From Chloroflexota bacterium (GTDB lineage Bacteria > Chloroflexota > Anaerolineae > UBA4142), in the NCBI GenBank assembly GCA_016223105.1, contig JACRPR010000089.1:1-41607 (forward strand): DNA of 41,607 nt, given 5' to 3'. Positions within the stretch are counted from its first letter, which is position 1. The number at the start of each line of letters is the position of its first letter. The translations under genes were made by a program, and so were the position numbers. Below the pieces are notes generated by a model, which had not been told where the DNA came from, made no database searches, and saw only the letters and a program-made list of their open reading frames with translations. Positions 30,890 to 39,682 of this stretch are shown here, one piece after another.

Positions 30890-31648
30890 GTGACGCCGCT
30901 CTATTATCTTGCCGAAATGACGTGGCGCCAAGTCGCCGCACTTGCCCAGCGCACGAACCTCGCACTGGTGCCGTGCGGCGCGACCGAAGCGCACGGTCCG
31001 CATCTCCCCTTGCAGACCGATGTGATTATCGCGCAAGGCGCGTGTCGTCGCGCGGCGGCACAACTCGCGCGCGAAGAAATTTTTTGCGCGATGGCTCCCC
31101 CGTTCGCGTACGCCGTGACGAATTTTGGCATGCCGTTCGCCGGCACTATTTCGATCCCCGAATCCACGCTCACGCAATTGGTCGTCTCCGTTTGTGAATC
31201 GCTCGCCACGCACGGTTTCACGCGCATTGTGTTTTCGAATCATCATCTCGAACCGGCAAATTTCAACGCGATCAAAACCGGCGCGCGCCAGGTGAACGAA
31301 TCGAATCGCGCGCGCGTCGCGGTGCCGGATGTGCGCGACGCGCGTTGGGCGGCGACGCTCACCGAGGAATTTCGTGCCGGATCGCGGCACGCCGGATCGT
31401 ACGAAACTTCGCTCGTGATGGCGGAACGTCCCGACCTGGTGCGCGAAGATCAACGGCGCGATTTGCAACCGGTGTGGATCGATCTGCCGCAAAAAATTCG
31501 CGACGGCGCGCGTTCGTTCAAAGATGCCGGGAGCGACCTGGCGTACTTTGGCGATCCGGCAAAAGCATCGGTCGAAGAGGGCGAAAAAATTTTCGACGCG
31601 CTCGCTCTGATGTTGGTAGCGACGGTTAAAGAATTGATGCGCGAGTAA
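30890..31648 (+). CDS. Creatininase/creatinine amidohydrolase family protein
   Basis: 252 residues from GTG at 30890, with GGAG at 30881-30884; an in-frame earlier start would begin inside the promoter. The metal-binding pattern E33-x-H35 (GATEAHGPHLPLQTD) with D44, then 'FSNHHLEPAN' and 'HAGSYETSLVM', matches the dinuclear metal site of the creatininase family. Members hydrolyse cyclic or linear amides (creatinine, formamide of FAPy) or act in cofactor maturation. The neighbouring HAAT transporter suggests uptake of an amide substrate, but this is inference. Confidence 0.9.
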   Translation: MTPLYYLAEMTWRQVAALAQRTNLALVPCGATEAHGPHLPLQTDVIIAQGACRRAAAQLAREEIFCAMAPPFAYAVTNFGMPFAGTISIPESTLTQLVVSVCESLATHGFTRIVFSNHHLEPANFNAIKTGARQVNESNRARVAVPDVRDARWAATLTEEFRAGSRHAGSYETSLVMAERPDLVREDQRRDLQPVWIDLPQKIRDGARSFKDAGSDLAYFGDPAKASVEEGEKIFDALALMLVATVKELMRE

Positions 31649-31688
31649 AAATTGCGCGTCGCGAAAGGAGGAACGCAAGAAAAAATTC

Positions 31689-31792
31689 GGTTGTGGCTGA
31701 ATGGCAAATGATGGAGTCGAGCGTTTACGCGGTTGTTCGTTTGACCGACAACCCGCTAAAGCGTCGAGTCCGGTCGCGTCTTAGCCACCGCC
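31689..31792 (+). mobile_element. MITE-like element, family 2 (8-bp TSD)
   Basis: 104 bp with ends GGTTGTGGCTGA and TTAGCCACCGCC and a core palindrome (GAGTCGAGCGTTTACGCGG / CCGCTAAAGCGTCGAGTC). It is flanked by the perfect direct repeat AAAAATTC (31681-31688, 31793-31800; one more G also matches). No coding capacity. An orphan AAAGGAGG lies at 31665-31672 just before it. Confidence 0.75.
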
Positions 31793-31857
31793 AAAAATTC
31801 GACGTCCGCTTTTGATCTAGTCATCCAATTTTTTTCCAACTGAAGGAGGAGGAGAAA

Positions 31858-33078
31858 ATGAGTCAGTCCAATCAACTTACCCGCCGCGAATTTTTGAAAC
31901 TCGCGGGTGTTACTGCCGCCGCCGCGACCATCGGGATGCCGTTCCTGAGTAGTTGCGCGAGCGCGCCGAGCGCGCCGGTCAAAATCGGCGTTCTGCTTCC
32001 GTACTCGGACATTTACGCCGGGCTGGGCGAAAGCATCACCGCCGCGATGGAAATGGCGGTCGAAGAAGCCGGCGGTTCCGCGGGCGGGCGCAAGATCACC
32101 TTCATCAAAGAAGACGAAGGCGCGACGGTTGATCCCGCCGTGCAAAAAGCGAAAAAGTTGGTCGAGCAAGACGAGGTCGCGTTCGTGACCGGCATCGTCA
32201 GTTCCGGCGTGCTCGCCGGGTTGCGCGATTATTTCCACAACAATAAAAAATTGTTGATCTGTTCGAACGCCGGTGCGAATGCGTTGAGCCGCGCCGCGAA
32301 AACGCCGTACATTTGGCGCACCTCGTTTACGAACTGGATGCCGAATTGGCCCGTCGGAACCTGGGCGGCGAAAACCGTCGGCAAGAAAGCATTCCTCAGC
32401 GTGCCGGATTACGGCGCGGGCAACGACACCATCGCCTCGTTCAAAAATTCATTCGAAGCCGCGGGCGGCACGATTATGCAAATTCAAAAAACGCCGTTCC
32501 CGAATATGGGTGATCCCGCGCCGTTCATCACCGAAATTCAAAAAGCCGCGCCCGATTTTCTGTACTGCTTTTATTCCGGTGGCGCGGCGGTAACGTTCCT
32601 CAAAGCGTGGGGGCAATTCGGTCTCGCCGGCAAAATTCCGCTCCTCGGTTCCGGCTTTATGGTCGAAGAAGATGTGATGCCCGCGCTCGGCGAAACCGCG
32701 CTCGGCGTCAAGACCGGTTTGCACTGGGCGTACGGTCTCGAAAATGACGAGAACAAGAAATTCAAAGACGCGTACAAGAAAAAGACCGGCAAGGACGCGA
32801 ATGTGTTCGCGGTCGCGGGGTATGACACCGGCAAATTGATCGTCGAGATGTTGAACAAACTCAACGGCGACACGAGCAACGTGGACAAGCTGATCGAAAC
32901 GATGAGCGCGATTTCGTTCAAGAGTCCGCGCGGCGCGTTCGCGCTCGACAAGAATTCGCAAGCGCCCAAACAAAAAATTTATCTGCGCGAAGTGAAAAAA
33001 GGCGCGGATGGAATTCACAACGTCGTCGTCGCCGACCTCGGCGACATTGTTGACCCGGGCGATAATTCGAAAGGGTAA
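31858..33078 (+). CDS. livK: HAAT-type ABC transporter substrate-binding lipoprotein
   Basis: 406 residues. A Tat-type signal (TRREFLKLAG, residues 8-17) is combined with a lipobox FLSSC (C33), so it should be exported folded and lipidated. The mature part is a type I periplasmic-binding fold (Peripla_BP_6): 'VKIGVLLPYSDIYAGLGESITAAMEMAVEEAGG', 'KKLVEQDEVAFVTGIVSSGVLAGL', 'FAVAGYDTGKLIVEML'. Substrates of the family are branched-chain amino acids, urea, amides or aromatic acids; specificity cannot be read. AAGGAGGAGGAG lies 6 bases before the ATG. It heads the livK-H-M-G run. Confidence 0.93.
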   Translation: MSQSNQLTRREFLKLAGVTAAAATIGMPFLSSCASAPSAPVKIGVLLPYSDIYAGLGESITAAMEMAVEEAGGSAGGRKITFIKEDEGATVDPAVQKAKKLVEQDEVAFVTGIVSSGVLAGLRDYFHNNKKLLICSNAGANALSRAAKTPYIWRTSFTNWMPNWPVGTWAAKTVGKKAFLSVPDYGAGNDTIASFKNSFEAAGGTIMQIQKTPFPNMGDPAPFITEIQKAAPDFLYCFYSGGAAVTFLKAWGQFGLAGKIPLLGSGFMVEEDVMPALGETALGVKTGLHWAYGLENDENKKFKDAYKKKTGKDANVFAVAGYDTGKLIVEMLNKLNGDTSNVDKLIETMSAISFKSPRGAFALDKNSQAPKQKIYLREVKKGADGIHNVVVADLGDIVDPGDNSKG

Positions 33079-33080
33079 GA

Positions 33081-33157
33081 ATTAGAAGTTGGAGGTTGGA
33101 TGTTAGAGGTCGGAATCTCACTTCCAACCTCCAACGTCCAACTTCCAACTTCCAATC
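33081..33157. repeat. TTGGAAGTTGGA-family imperfect palindrome
   Basis: The left arm AGAAGTTGGAGGTTGGATG and its complementary right arm CCAACGTCCAACTTCC lie between livK and livH. It could attenuate readthrough so that the binding protein is made in excess. Confidence 0.7.
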
Positions 33158-33170
33158 CCCAAATTCCAAA

Positions 33171-34040
33171 ATGGAAAATTTACTCATCCAATTACTCAAC
33201 GGTCTCGTTTCCGGGATGTTGCTGTTTATTCTCGCCGCGGGTCTGTCGCTGATTTTCGGTTTGATGGATGTGATCGCGCTGACCCACGGCGCGTTTTATT
33301 TGCTCGGCGGTTACATCGGTTTGTCGCTCGTGCGCGGCTTGGATAATTTTTGGCTCGCGCTGATCTTTGCACCGTTGATCGTCGGCGCGATTGGACTCGT
33401 CCTCGAATACTTTTTCATTCGCCGCTTGTACGGACGCGCGCGCCATCTCGACCAGGTCTTGTTCACGTTCGGCGTCGCGCTGATCACGATTGATCTGACG
33501 CGCGCGCAGTGGGGCGCGTACGTCGAAAGCATGTCGCCGCCCGCGCAACTCGCCGGGCAATTCCGAATTTTTACAACCGAGTTTCCGATTTATCGTTTGG
33601 CATTGCTCGCGTTCGGCGTTCTGCTCGCGATCGCGTTGTGGTTGATCATCAATCGTACGCGCCTCGGCGCGATGGTGCGCGCGGGCGTCTCCGATTCCGA
33701 AATGGTGAGCGGACTCGGCATCAACATTCACGCGATTTTCGCGAGCGTGTTCGCGTTCGGATGCGCGCTCGCCGGGCTCGCCGGCGTTGTCGGCGCGCCG
33801 ATCCTCAGTTTGTATCCGGGACTTGACTCGGATATTTTGATTCTCGCGCTCGTCGTCGTCGTGGTCGGCGGACTCGGCACGTTGGAAGGCGCGTTTTTCG
33901 GAAGCATCTTGATCGGACTCGCGGACACATTCGGCAAAGCATTCGTCCCCGAGTTCGCGCGCTCTATCATTTTCGCGGTGATGGCGGCGGTGTTGTTGAT
34001 TCGTCCCGCCGGACTTTTCGGACTCAAGGGGGCGGATTAA
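33171..34040 (+). CDS. livH: HAAT ABC transporter permease LivH
   Basis: 289 residues, start ATG at 33171 (an in-frame earlier codon lies in the repeat). About eight membrane helices. 'NGLVSGMLLFILAAGLSLIFGLMDVIALTHGAFYLLGGYIG' at the N-terminus and 'LGAMVRAGVSDSEMVSGLGINI' (cytoplasmic coupling loop, about 162-183) are LivH signatures. It pairs with LivM. The stop codon directly abuts the livM start. Confidence 0.95.
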   Translation: MENLLIQLLNGLVSGMLLFILAAGLSLIFGLMDVIALTHGAFYLLGGYIGLSLVRGLDNFWLALIFAPLIVGAIGLVLEYFFIRRLYGRARHLDQVLFTFGVALITIDLTRAQWGAYVESMSPPAQLAGQFRIFTTEFPIYRLALLAFGVLLAIALWLIINRTRLGAMVRAGVSDSEMVSGLGINIHAIFASVFAFGCALAGLAGVVGAPILSLYPGLDSDILILALVVVVVGGLGTLEGAFFGSILIGLADTFGKAFVPEFARSIIFAVMAAVLLIRPAGLFGLKGAD

Positions 34041-35045
34041 ATGGCAACGCTCCTCGCACGCTGGGCAAGCGCGCGCGTGTTCTTTGCGCGACATCCGCGC
34101 GTTTTGCCCGCGCTCGTGTTGATCCTCGCGATCATTTATCCGTTCGTCGTCCGCATTTTTTTTATTTCACTCGCGATTGAAGTATTGATCTTTGCACTGT
34201 TCGCGATGAGTCTCGATTTGCTCCTGGGTTACACCGGCTTGACCTCGTTCGGACACGCCGCGTATTTTGGCTTGGGCGCGTACACGCTCGCGTACATCAG
34301 TAGCACGCGCGATATCGCGTTAAATCTGACGAACAATTTGCTCGTTACGATGCCCGCCGTCATTATCGTTTGCGCGCTCGCGGCGTTGGCGATTGGATTT
34401 CTCGCGCTCCGCACGCGCGGGATTTATTATTTGATGGTAACGCTCGCGTTCGGACAAATGTTGCACAGCGTCGCGCTCAGTTTCAGTCGTGTGACCGGCG
34501 GATCGGATGGACTCGCCGGCGTGCCACGACCGTCTATCGGCATCGGACCGCTCGTGTACAATTTCGATTCGCGCGAGAGCATTTATTTTCTCGTGCTCGC
34601 GTTTCTTGTCTTTTCGTTTTGGATTTTGCACCGCATCGTCAACAGTCCGTTCGGTTTGACCTTGCGCGGCATTCGCGAGAACGAAGCGCGTTTGCGCGCG
34701 CTCGGCTATAACACGTTTCGCTACAAAATGGCGGCGTCGGTTGTCGCCGGAATTTTTGCCGGGATTGCCGGCGCGTTGTTGGCGGCGTACTTGAGCATCG
34801 CGTCGCCGGATAATTTGTACTGGACGACGTCCGGGTACGCGATGATTATGCTGATCGTCGGCGGCTCCGGCACATTGACCGGTCCCATTTACGGCGCGGC
34901 TACGGTGCGTCTTTTGCGAAATTTCATCAGCACGGCGACTGATCGTTGGGAAACGATGCTGGGTTTGGTGTTTATCCTGGTCGTGATTTTCGCGCCGCGC
35001 GGCATTATGGGTCTCATCCATCGCGCAGACAAAATCCGCGAATAA
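34041..35045 (+). CDS. livM: HAAT ABC transporter permease LivM
   Basis: 334 residues, about nine membrane helices. 'MSLDLLLGYTGLTSFGHAAYFGLGAYTLAY' (about 56-85) and the coupling loop 'PFGLTLRGIRENEARLRALGYNTFRYK' (about 203-229) are LivM signatures. It starts at the base after the livH stop, so the two are translationally coupled. Confidence 0.95.
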   Translation: MATLLARWASARVFFARHPRVLPALVLILAIIYPFVVRIFFISLAIEVLIFALFAMSLDLLLGYTGLTSFGHAAYFGLGAYTLAYISSTRDIALNLTNNLLVTMPAVIIVCALAALAIGFLALRTRGIYYLMVTLAFGQMLHSVALSFSRVTGGSDGLAGVPRPSIGIGPLVYNFDSRESIYFLVLAFLVFSFWILHRIVNSPFGLTLRGIRENEARLRALGYNTFRYKMAASVVAGIFAGIAGALLAAYLSIASPDNLYWTTSGYAMIMLIVGGSGTLTGPIYGAATVRLLRNFISTATDRWETMLGLVFILVVIFAPRGIMGLIHRADKIRE

Positions 35046-35063
35046 CGCGAATTTCGCCAAAGA

Positions 35064-35130
35064 TTCCCACGGATATAAAAGAACACGGATAAAAATAAAA
35101 AATATCCGTGTTCCCTTGCATCAGTGGGGA
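35064..35130. repeat. CCACGGAT-family palindrome, copy 3
   Basis: TTCCCACGGATA...GAACACGGATA and the complementary ATCCGTGTTC...GTGGGGA lie between livM and livG. It is in the same orientation-free family as 12949-13010 and 15562-15624. Confidence 0.75.
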
Positions 35131-35185
35131 AAATGATTTGGCGCGGAACTTGCAAAGGAAAGAACTCACCGAAGGCAATTTTTCA

Positions 35186-35965
35186 ATGAGCAAACTACAC
35201 GTCGAAAAGATTCGCAAGAACTGGGGCGGGCTTGCCGCGCTCGCGGGGGTGTCGCTTCAAGTCGAACCCGGCGCGCGGCAGGCGATCATCGGACCGAACG
35301 GCGCGGGCAAAAGCACACTGTTCAACATCATCGCCGGTGAAATTGCGCCGACCGCCGGGAAAATTTTTTTGAACGATCAAGACGTTACCGCTCTGCCGGT
35401 GCACGCGCGCGCAAACCTGGGATTGGGGCATACGTTCCAGCGCAATAATTTGTTTATGGGCTTGACCGTGTTGGAAAATGTTTTGCTCGCGGTGCAACAT
35501 CATCGCAAAAGCGCGACGCAATGGTTCACGCCCGCGCGCGCGTTCGCGCCCACCGTTACTGAAAGCGAGCAACTGCTCGAACGCGTCGGACTCGCGGACG
35601 TGCGCGATAAAAGCGTGAACGTGTTGGCGTACGGACAACAACGCGCGCTCGAAATCGCGCTCGCGCTCGCGGGCGAACCGAGTGTGCTTTTGCTCGATGA
35701 GCCGACCGCCGGGATGTCGCCCGCCGAAACGCACGAGATCACACGCCTGGTCGAAACGCTTCCGCGCACGCTGACGATTTTGATCGTCGAGCACGATATG
35801 GATGTCGTGTTCACGATTGCGGATCGCATCACGGTTTTGCATTACGGGCAAGTGATCGCGGAAGGCACGGCGGAACAAGTGAAAACCGATCCGCGCGTGT
35901 TGGAAGTGTATCTCGGCGTCGCGGATGCGGAACGCAGTAAAAATTTCTTGTCAGAGTTAGGATAA
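35186..35965 (+). CDS. livG: HAAT ABC transporter ATP-binding protein LivG
   Basis: 259 residues from ATG at 35186 (earlier in-frame codons lie in or next to the repeat). Walker A GPNGAGKST (36-44), Q-loop 'HTFQRNNLF', a signature with the noncanonical but LivG-typical 'LAYGQQRALEIA' (147-158), Walker B LLLDEPTAG (168-176), H-loop 'IVEHDMDVVF'. It powers the permeases together with LivF, which here lies 5 kb further on. Confidence 0.95.
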   Translation: MSKLHVEKIRKNWGGLAALAGVSLQVEPGARQAIIGPNGAGKSTLFNIIAGEIAPTAGKIFLNDQDVTALPVHARANLGLGHTFQRNNLFMGLTVLENVLLAVQHHRKSATQWFTPARAFAPTVTESEQLLERVGLADVRDKSVNVLAYGQQRALEIALALAGEPSVLLLDEPTAGMSPAETHEITRLVETLPRTLTILIVEHDMDVVFTIADRITVLHYGQVIAEGTAEQVKTDPRVLEVYLGVADAERSKNFLSELG

Positions 35966-35971
35966 AAAATA

Positions 35972-37225
35972 ATGATCGCGAAATCCATCAGCGCGCGTGT
36001 GCATTACGCGTGGATCGTCGTCGGCATCACCTTCCTGGTTTTGCTCGTCGCCGCGGGCGTGCGAACCGCGCCCCAGGTTTTGATCAAACCGCTCGAACAA
36101 GAATTTGGTTGGACGCGTTCGAGCATTTCGTTCGCGATTGCCGTGAGCATTTTGTGGTTCGGTCTCGGCGGACCGCTCGCGGGATCGCTCGTCGCGCGCT
36201 TTGGTTTGCGCCGCGCCATGATCGGCGGACTCGTGCTGATCGTGATCGGACTCGGCGCGCTGTTGAGCATCAACGCGCTGTGGCAGTTGCATTTGTTTTG
36301 GGGCGTACTGGTCGGCATCGGCACCGGCGCGCTCGCGAATGTGCTGGGCGCGATTGTCGCGCAACGTTGGTTCACCACACATCGCGGACTCGTCGTTGGA
36401 ATGATGGGCGCGGCGTCCGCCGCCGGGCAGTTGATCTTTTTGCCCGCGTTGATCGCGTTCACAACGTTGGGCGGTTGGCGCGGCGCGATGCAAATTATCG
36501 CGCTCGCGGTCGCGGCAAGCGTGATCCCGGTTCTGTGGCTAATGCGCGAATTTCCGCGCGACCTGGGTTTGCGCGCGTACGGCGATGACGGAACGCGCGC
36601 CGCGCAAACTAATCAAGCCGATGACGCGCGCCACACCTCGCTCGCGGATGCCGCGCGCACGCTGGATGTTTGGTTGCTCGCCGGCAGTTTTTTCGTGTGC
36701 GGTTACACGACGAACGGATTGATCGGCACGCATTTGTTGCCGCACGCGATTGAACACGGTTTCGATAGCGCGTCTGCGGCGAACGCGATTGTGTTGATGG
36801 GGCTGATGAACATTGTCGGCACGTTGACCTCGGGCTGGTTGAGTGATCGGTACGACAATCGAATGTTGCTCGCGGTGTACTATTCGTTCCGCGCGGCTTC
36901 GATTGCCGCGTTGCCGTTCATCTCGGATATGTCGGGGCTATTGATTTTCGCGTTCGTGTACGGACTCGATTGGATCGCGACCGTGCCGCCGACGATCAAC
37001 CTGACCGCGCAAAGATTTGGACGCGCGTCGGTCGGCGTGTTGTACGGTTGGATTTTCTTTTCGCATATGGTCGGCGCGGCAGTTGCGGCGTACATCGGCG
37101 GCGTCATCCGCGATACGTTCGGCGATTACACAGTCGCGTTCTTTTCCGCCGCCGCGCTCGGCTTCATCGCCGCCGGATTTTCGATGACGATCAAACGCGT
37201 GCGCGCGGTGGCGGTTGAGGGGTAA
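35972..37225 (+). CDS. MFS transporter
   Basis: 417 residues, 12 membrane helices. The loop 2-3 motif 'GPLAGSLVARFGLRRAMIGG' and 'GWLSDRYDNRMLLAVY' in the second half are the two MFS A-motifs. The N-terminal 'APQVLIKPLEQEFGWTRSSISFAIAVS' resembles the monocarboxylate/oxalate-formate antiporter-like (MCT-type) branch. It begins 6 bases after livG, so it is co-transcribed and may move a related substrate or product. Confidence 0.92.
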   Translation: MIAKSISARVHYAWIVVGITFLVLLVAAGVRTAPQVLIKPLEQEFGWTRSSISFAIAVSILWFGLGGPLAGSLVARFGLRRAMIGGLVLIVIGLGALLSINALWQLHLFWGVLVGIGTGALANVLGAIVAQRWFTTHRGLVVGMMGAASAAGQLIFLPALIAFTTLGGWRGAMQIIALAVAASVIPVLWLMREFPRDLGLRAYGDDGTRAAQTNQADDARHTSLADAARTLDVWLLAGSFFVCGYTTNGLIGTHLLPHAIEHGFDSASAANAIVLMGLMNIVGTLTSGWLSDRYDNRMLLAVYYSFRAASIAALPFISDMSGLLIFAFVYGLDWIATVPPTINLTAQRFGRASVGVLYGWIFFSHMVGAAVAAYIGGVIRDTFGDYTVAFFSAAALGFIAAGFSMTIKRVRAVAVEG

Positions 37226-37295
37226 CCATTGCCCATCGGAAGTGTTTTTCGGTGGTGGTGATAGTACTACAAACAAAGATTCTGTCCTTGCTTGA

Positions 37296-38570
37296 ATGGC
37301 ATATAGAGGTAAGGAAGTGACAATCCCAAATCCCGAATTATGGGATCGCGACTGGGAATTTTTCTTTAGATCTGCCGATCTGATGTGGGCAAAGGTTGGG
37401 AATCACCCAAAAGTATTCCTGCGAAGATCTAATTATTATAATGCATTAGGTGACATTGCACATGGGTGCAGTGGGATTGAATCCAAACGCTTCAGCACTG
37501 ACTTGGAACCGATAAGTAATTTGGTTGCTGAGAGATGGTGTCAATTATTCGACGCATGGATTGAAAGACCAGACGCGTTCGTGTTCGAAGACGGCTTTGC
37601 GGCTCTATTTCTAATCCGCATTCTTTGGGCAAATCAGAAGGTTTTATTGCGCGGACATTACGATAGTCGTTGGACACTTACCTCAAGCCTGTCTCGCGCA
37701 CGACAAAAAGGTGTTGAGTTTGTTGCACAGGAGAATAAGAGAGCAGAACGCTTTGTGCGCGAAACCAATATTCTTGATATTGTGCGGTCTGCATATCCAA
37801 AAGGAGTACCTGATGCACATCAACAGGCAATGTTACAACATTATGGATTTCCTACGAACTTGATTGACTGTACCTTTTCGTATGACATTGCCTTATATTT
37901 TGCAGAGGGAGCTTATGACTACCTACCGGCACCTGTCCCCAAAGCAAAAGATGGGGCTATTTATGCGTTTCCCACAAATTCCATCCCGAAGAGTTCGGTC
38001 ATAATTACGATTCATCCAGCAATAATGCGACCATCTCTTCAGCGTGGGGCATTTATTTTTGGTTTGTCCGCCAATGAACTTCCAAGACTCGAAAAGTTCA
38101 AGTTTGTGTTCAAACATCAATCACTACCCATTTGGAATGGCATCGGCTCAATCCACTTTGCCGCACCAATTGGATTGAGCAAATACCTTTTTCCGGTTTC
38201 CGATCCCCTGGATTCAATTGCAGGATCACCCCGGGAAACTCGCTTTTCAGACACACCTGCCGGTATTTGGCTTTCAGAGATCATAAACAATTGCCTCACA
38301 GATCTACCGGATGAAGGGAGTTCTGTTGACTTTAAGCTCCTCAGTCAGATGGTCGAAGGAGAACCACGTTATGCATTGCTAGCCATTGAGATATTGGCTA
38401 ATGAGTTGAGTTTGAATCTTCGGGGGATGGCAGTTTCTGAGGCTACTGGTCTTGATAAGACCTGGCGACATTTGTTAGGACTGATCTTTATTGCATATAG
38501 CAGCATATCGCAAGGATTTGCCGCTGACTGGATGGCTCTGAAGATGTCTTCTCAAAAGAAAGTCGGCTGA
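37296..38570 (+). CDS. FRG domain-containing protein, probably acquired
   Basis: 424 residues. The FRG domain (about 113-205) shows 'VLLRGHYDSRWTLTSSLSR' (R119-G120) and 'QQAMLQHYGFPTNLIDCTFSYDIALYFA' (QHYG 181-184, P186-T187, ALYFA). The rest is unassigned; the C-terminal 150 residues look helical. FRG proteins are often found in mobile and defence-type loci; the biochemical role is unknown. Codon use differs sharply from its neighbours: A/T-rich third positions and very few CGCG. It splits the transporter operon. It is probably horizontally acquired. Confidence 0.85.
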   Translation: MAYRGKEVTIPNPELWDRDWEFFFRSADLMWAKVGNHPKVFLRRSNYYNALGDIAHGCSGIESKRFSTDLEPISNLVAERWCQLFDAWIERPDAFVFEDGFAALFLIRILWANQKVLLRGHYDSRWTLTSSLSRARQKGVEFVAQENKRAERFVRETNILDIVRSAYPKGVPDAHQQAMLQHYGFPTNLIDCTFSYDIALYFAEGAYDYLPAPVPKAKDGAIYAFPTNSIPKSSVIITIHPAIMRPSLQRGAFIFGLSANELPRLEKFKFVFKHQSLPIWNGIGSIHFAAPIGLSKYLFPVSDPLDSIAGSPRETRFSDTPAGIWLSEIINNCLTDLPDEGSSVDFKLLSQMVEGEPRYALLAIEILANELSLNLRGMAVSEATGLDKTWRHLLGLIFIAYSSISQGFAADWMALKMSSQKKVG

Positions 38571-38610
38571 ATCCGATTTTTCAAGAATTGGGGAGTAGCA
38601 TAATTTAACC

Positions 38611-38849
38611 ATGTTTCAAGTCAGCAACATCCGCACCTGTTCCGGCAATAATTGCATCTCGCAACGCGTCTCCCTACTCGTCGAACCGCGCGAAGCAGAG
38701 TTGACCACCGCTCAACTTGGCGATAGAATTCGCGTGTGAGAAATTTTCCCATTCCGCGATTAGATCAAAATCCGCAGTTGCACGATTATTTGCTCAAGTA
38801 TTGCCGATTGTCGTGCTCGGGGTTCAACACGCAGATTCGTCTCGCATAA
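38611..38849 (+). pseudogene. Possible gene remnant (two fragments in different frames)
   Basis: A 42-residue frame (38611-38739, 'MFQVSNIRTCSGNNCISQRVSLLVEP...') starts 6 bases after a CATAAT box. It is followed by an open stretch in another frame ending at TAA 38847-38849 ('NFPIPRLDQNPQLHDYLLKYC'). Both look protein-like but neither is recognised. They may be the ends of one decayed gene at the edge of the acquired segment. Apart from this, 38571-38861 holds nothing clear. Confidence 0.25.
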
Positions 38850-38861
38850 CAAGAGGTTGCA

Positions 38862-39644
38862 ATGAATCAATATACGCGTTCGGCATTGGTCATCGCCGGA
38901 GGACTGGGTTTGCTCCTGATGGTAGGATTTTTGCTTGAACTACCTTTTGTGACCAACCTGTTTCCCTGGCAGAGTAGCCGCTTGTCGAACATTTTCATCG
39001 CTTCGATTTTGGCGGCATCCAGCATCCCGGTTATTTGGATCGGATTGTCCGGCGAAGCGGCGGCGGCGGTCGGCGGCGCGCTTGACTTTGGATTGATGTA
39101 CACCGGCATCGGCGTTTTCACATTGCAACTTTACGCGCAAGATTCCAGTCGCGTGCCGATGCTGATCTTTGGGCTGGGGTCTTTCGCGTCGGTCGCGCTG
39201 TGCATTTTCCTTTTCTTCTGGGCGCGCCGTTTTCCATTTCGCGATCAACGCGCGATGCCGCGCGTGGTCAGATTGTCCTTCGCGGTGTTCGCGCTGGTTC
39301 TGATCGGCGTGGGCGGCGCGATGGCGCTCAAGACGCCGAACATTTTTCCGTGGGCGATTAGCGCGGAGGTGTCGGTCATTTACGGTTGGATTTTTTTGGG
39401 CGCGGCGTGTTATTTTCTGTACGCGATTTTCAATCCGCAATGGGACAATGCGCGCGGACAGTTGCTGGGTTTTCTTGCCTACGACCTGGTGCTGATCATT
39501 CCCTTTCTCGCGCACTTTGCAAACGTCAGACCTGAGCAATGGTTCAATCTCGCGTTTTACATCGCCGTGTTGATCTATAGCGGCGGGCTGGCGATCTATT
39601 ATCTTTTCGTGAACCCGGCGACACGGTTTACGAAATTGGATTGA
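38862..39644 (+). CDS. Polytopic membrane protein of unknown function
   Basis: 260 residues, about seven membrane helices (first at about 8-28, then near 44-62, 72-90, 100-122, 138-158, 168-190 and 205-245). AGAGG lies 8-10 bases before the ATG. Helix-rich with few charges and no recognisable motif. Codon use returns to the CGCG-rich style of the main genome within the first 150 bases. A stand-alone function cannot be given; the next gene starts 38 bases further on. Confidence 0.75.
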   Translation: MNQYTRSALVIAGGLGLLLMVGFLLELPFVTNLFPWQSSRLSNIFIASILAASSIPVIWIGLSGEAAAAVGGALDFGLMYTGIGVFTLQLYAQDSSRVPMLIFGLGSFASVALCIFLFFWARRFPFRDQRAMPRVVRLSFAVFALVLIGVGGAMALKTPNIFPWAISAEVSVIYGWIFLGAACYFLYAIFNPQWDNARGQLLGFLAYDLVLIIPFLAHFANVRPEQWFNLAFYIAVLIYSGGLAIYYLFVNPATRFTKLD

Positions 39645-39682
39645 CGCGCGGCGCGCTGGTCCGGCTAAAGCAAGTATTCGGA

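Noticed and set aside
33192..34094. A 300-codon minus-strand frame opposite livH
   Set aside because: Antisense shadow; the charged low-complexity product contrasts with the clear LivH family match on the plus strand.
38717..38938. A 73-codon plus-strand frame before the membrane protein
   Set aside because: It has no ribosome binding site and runs out of frame into a convincing membrane-protein start with one.
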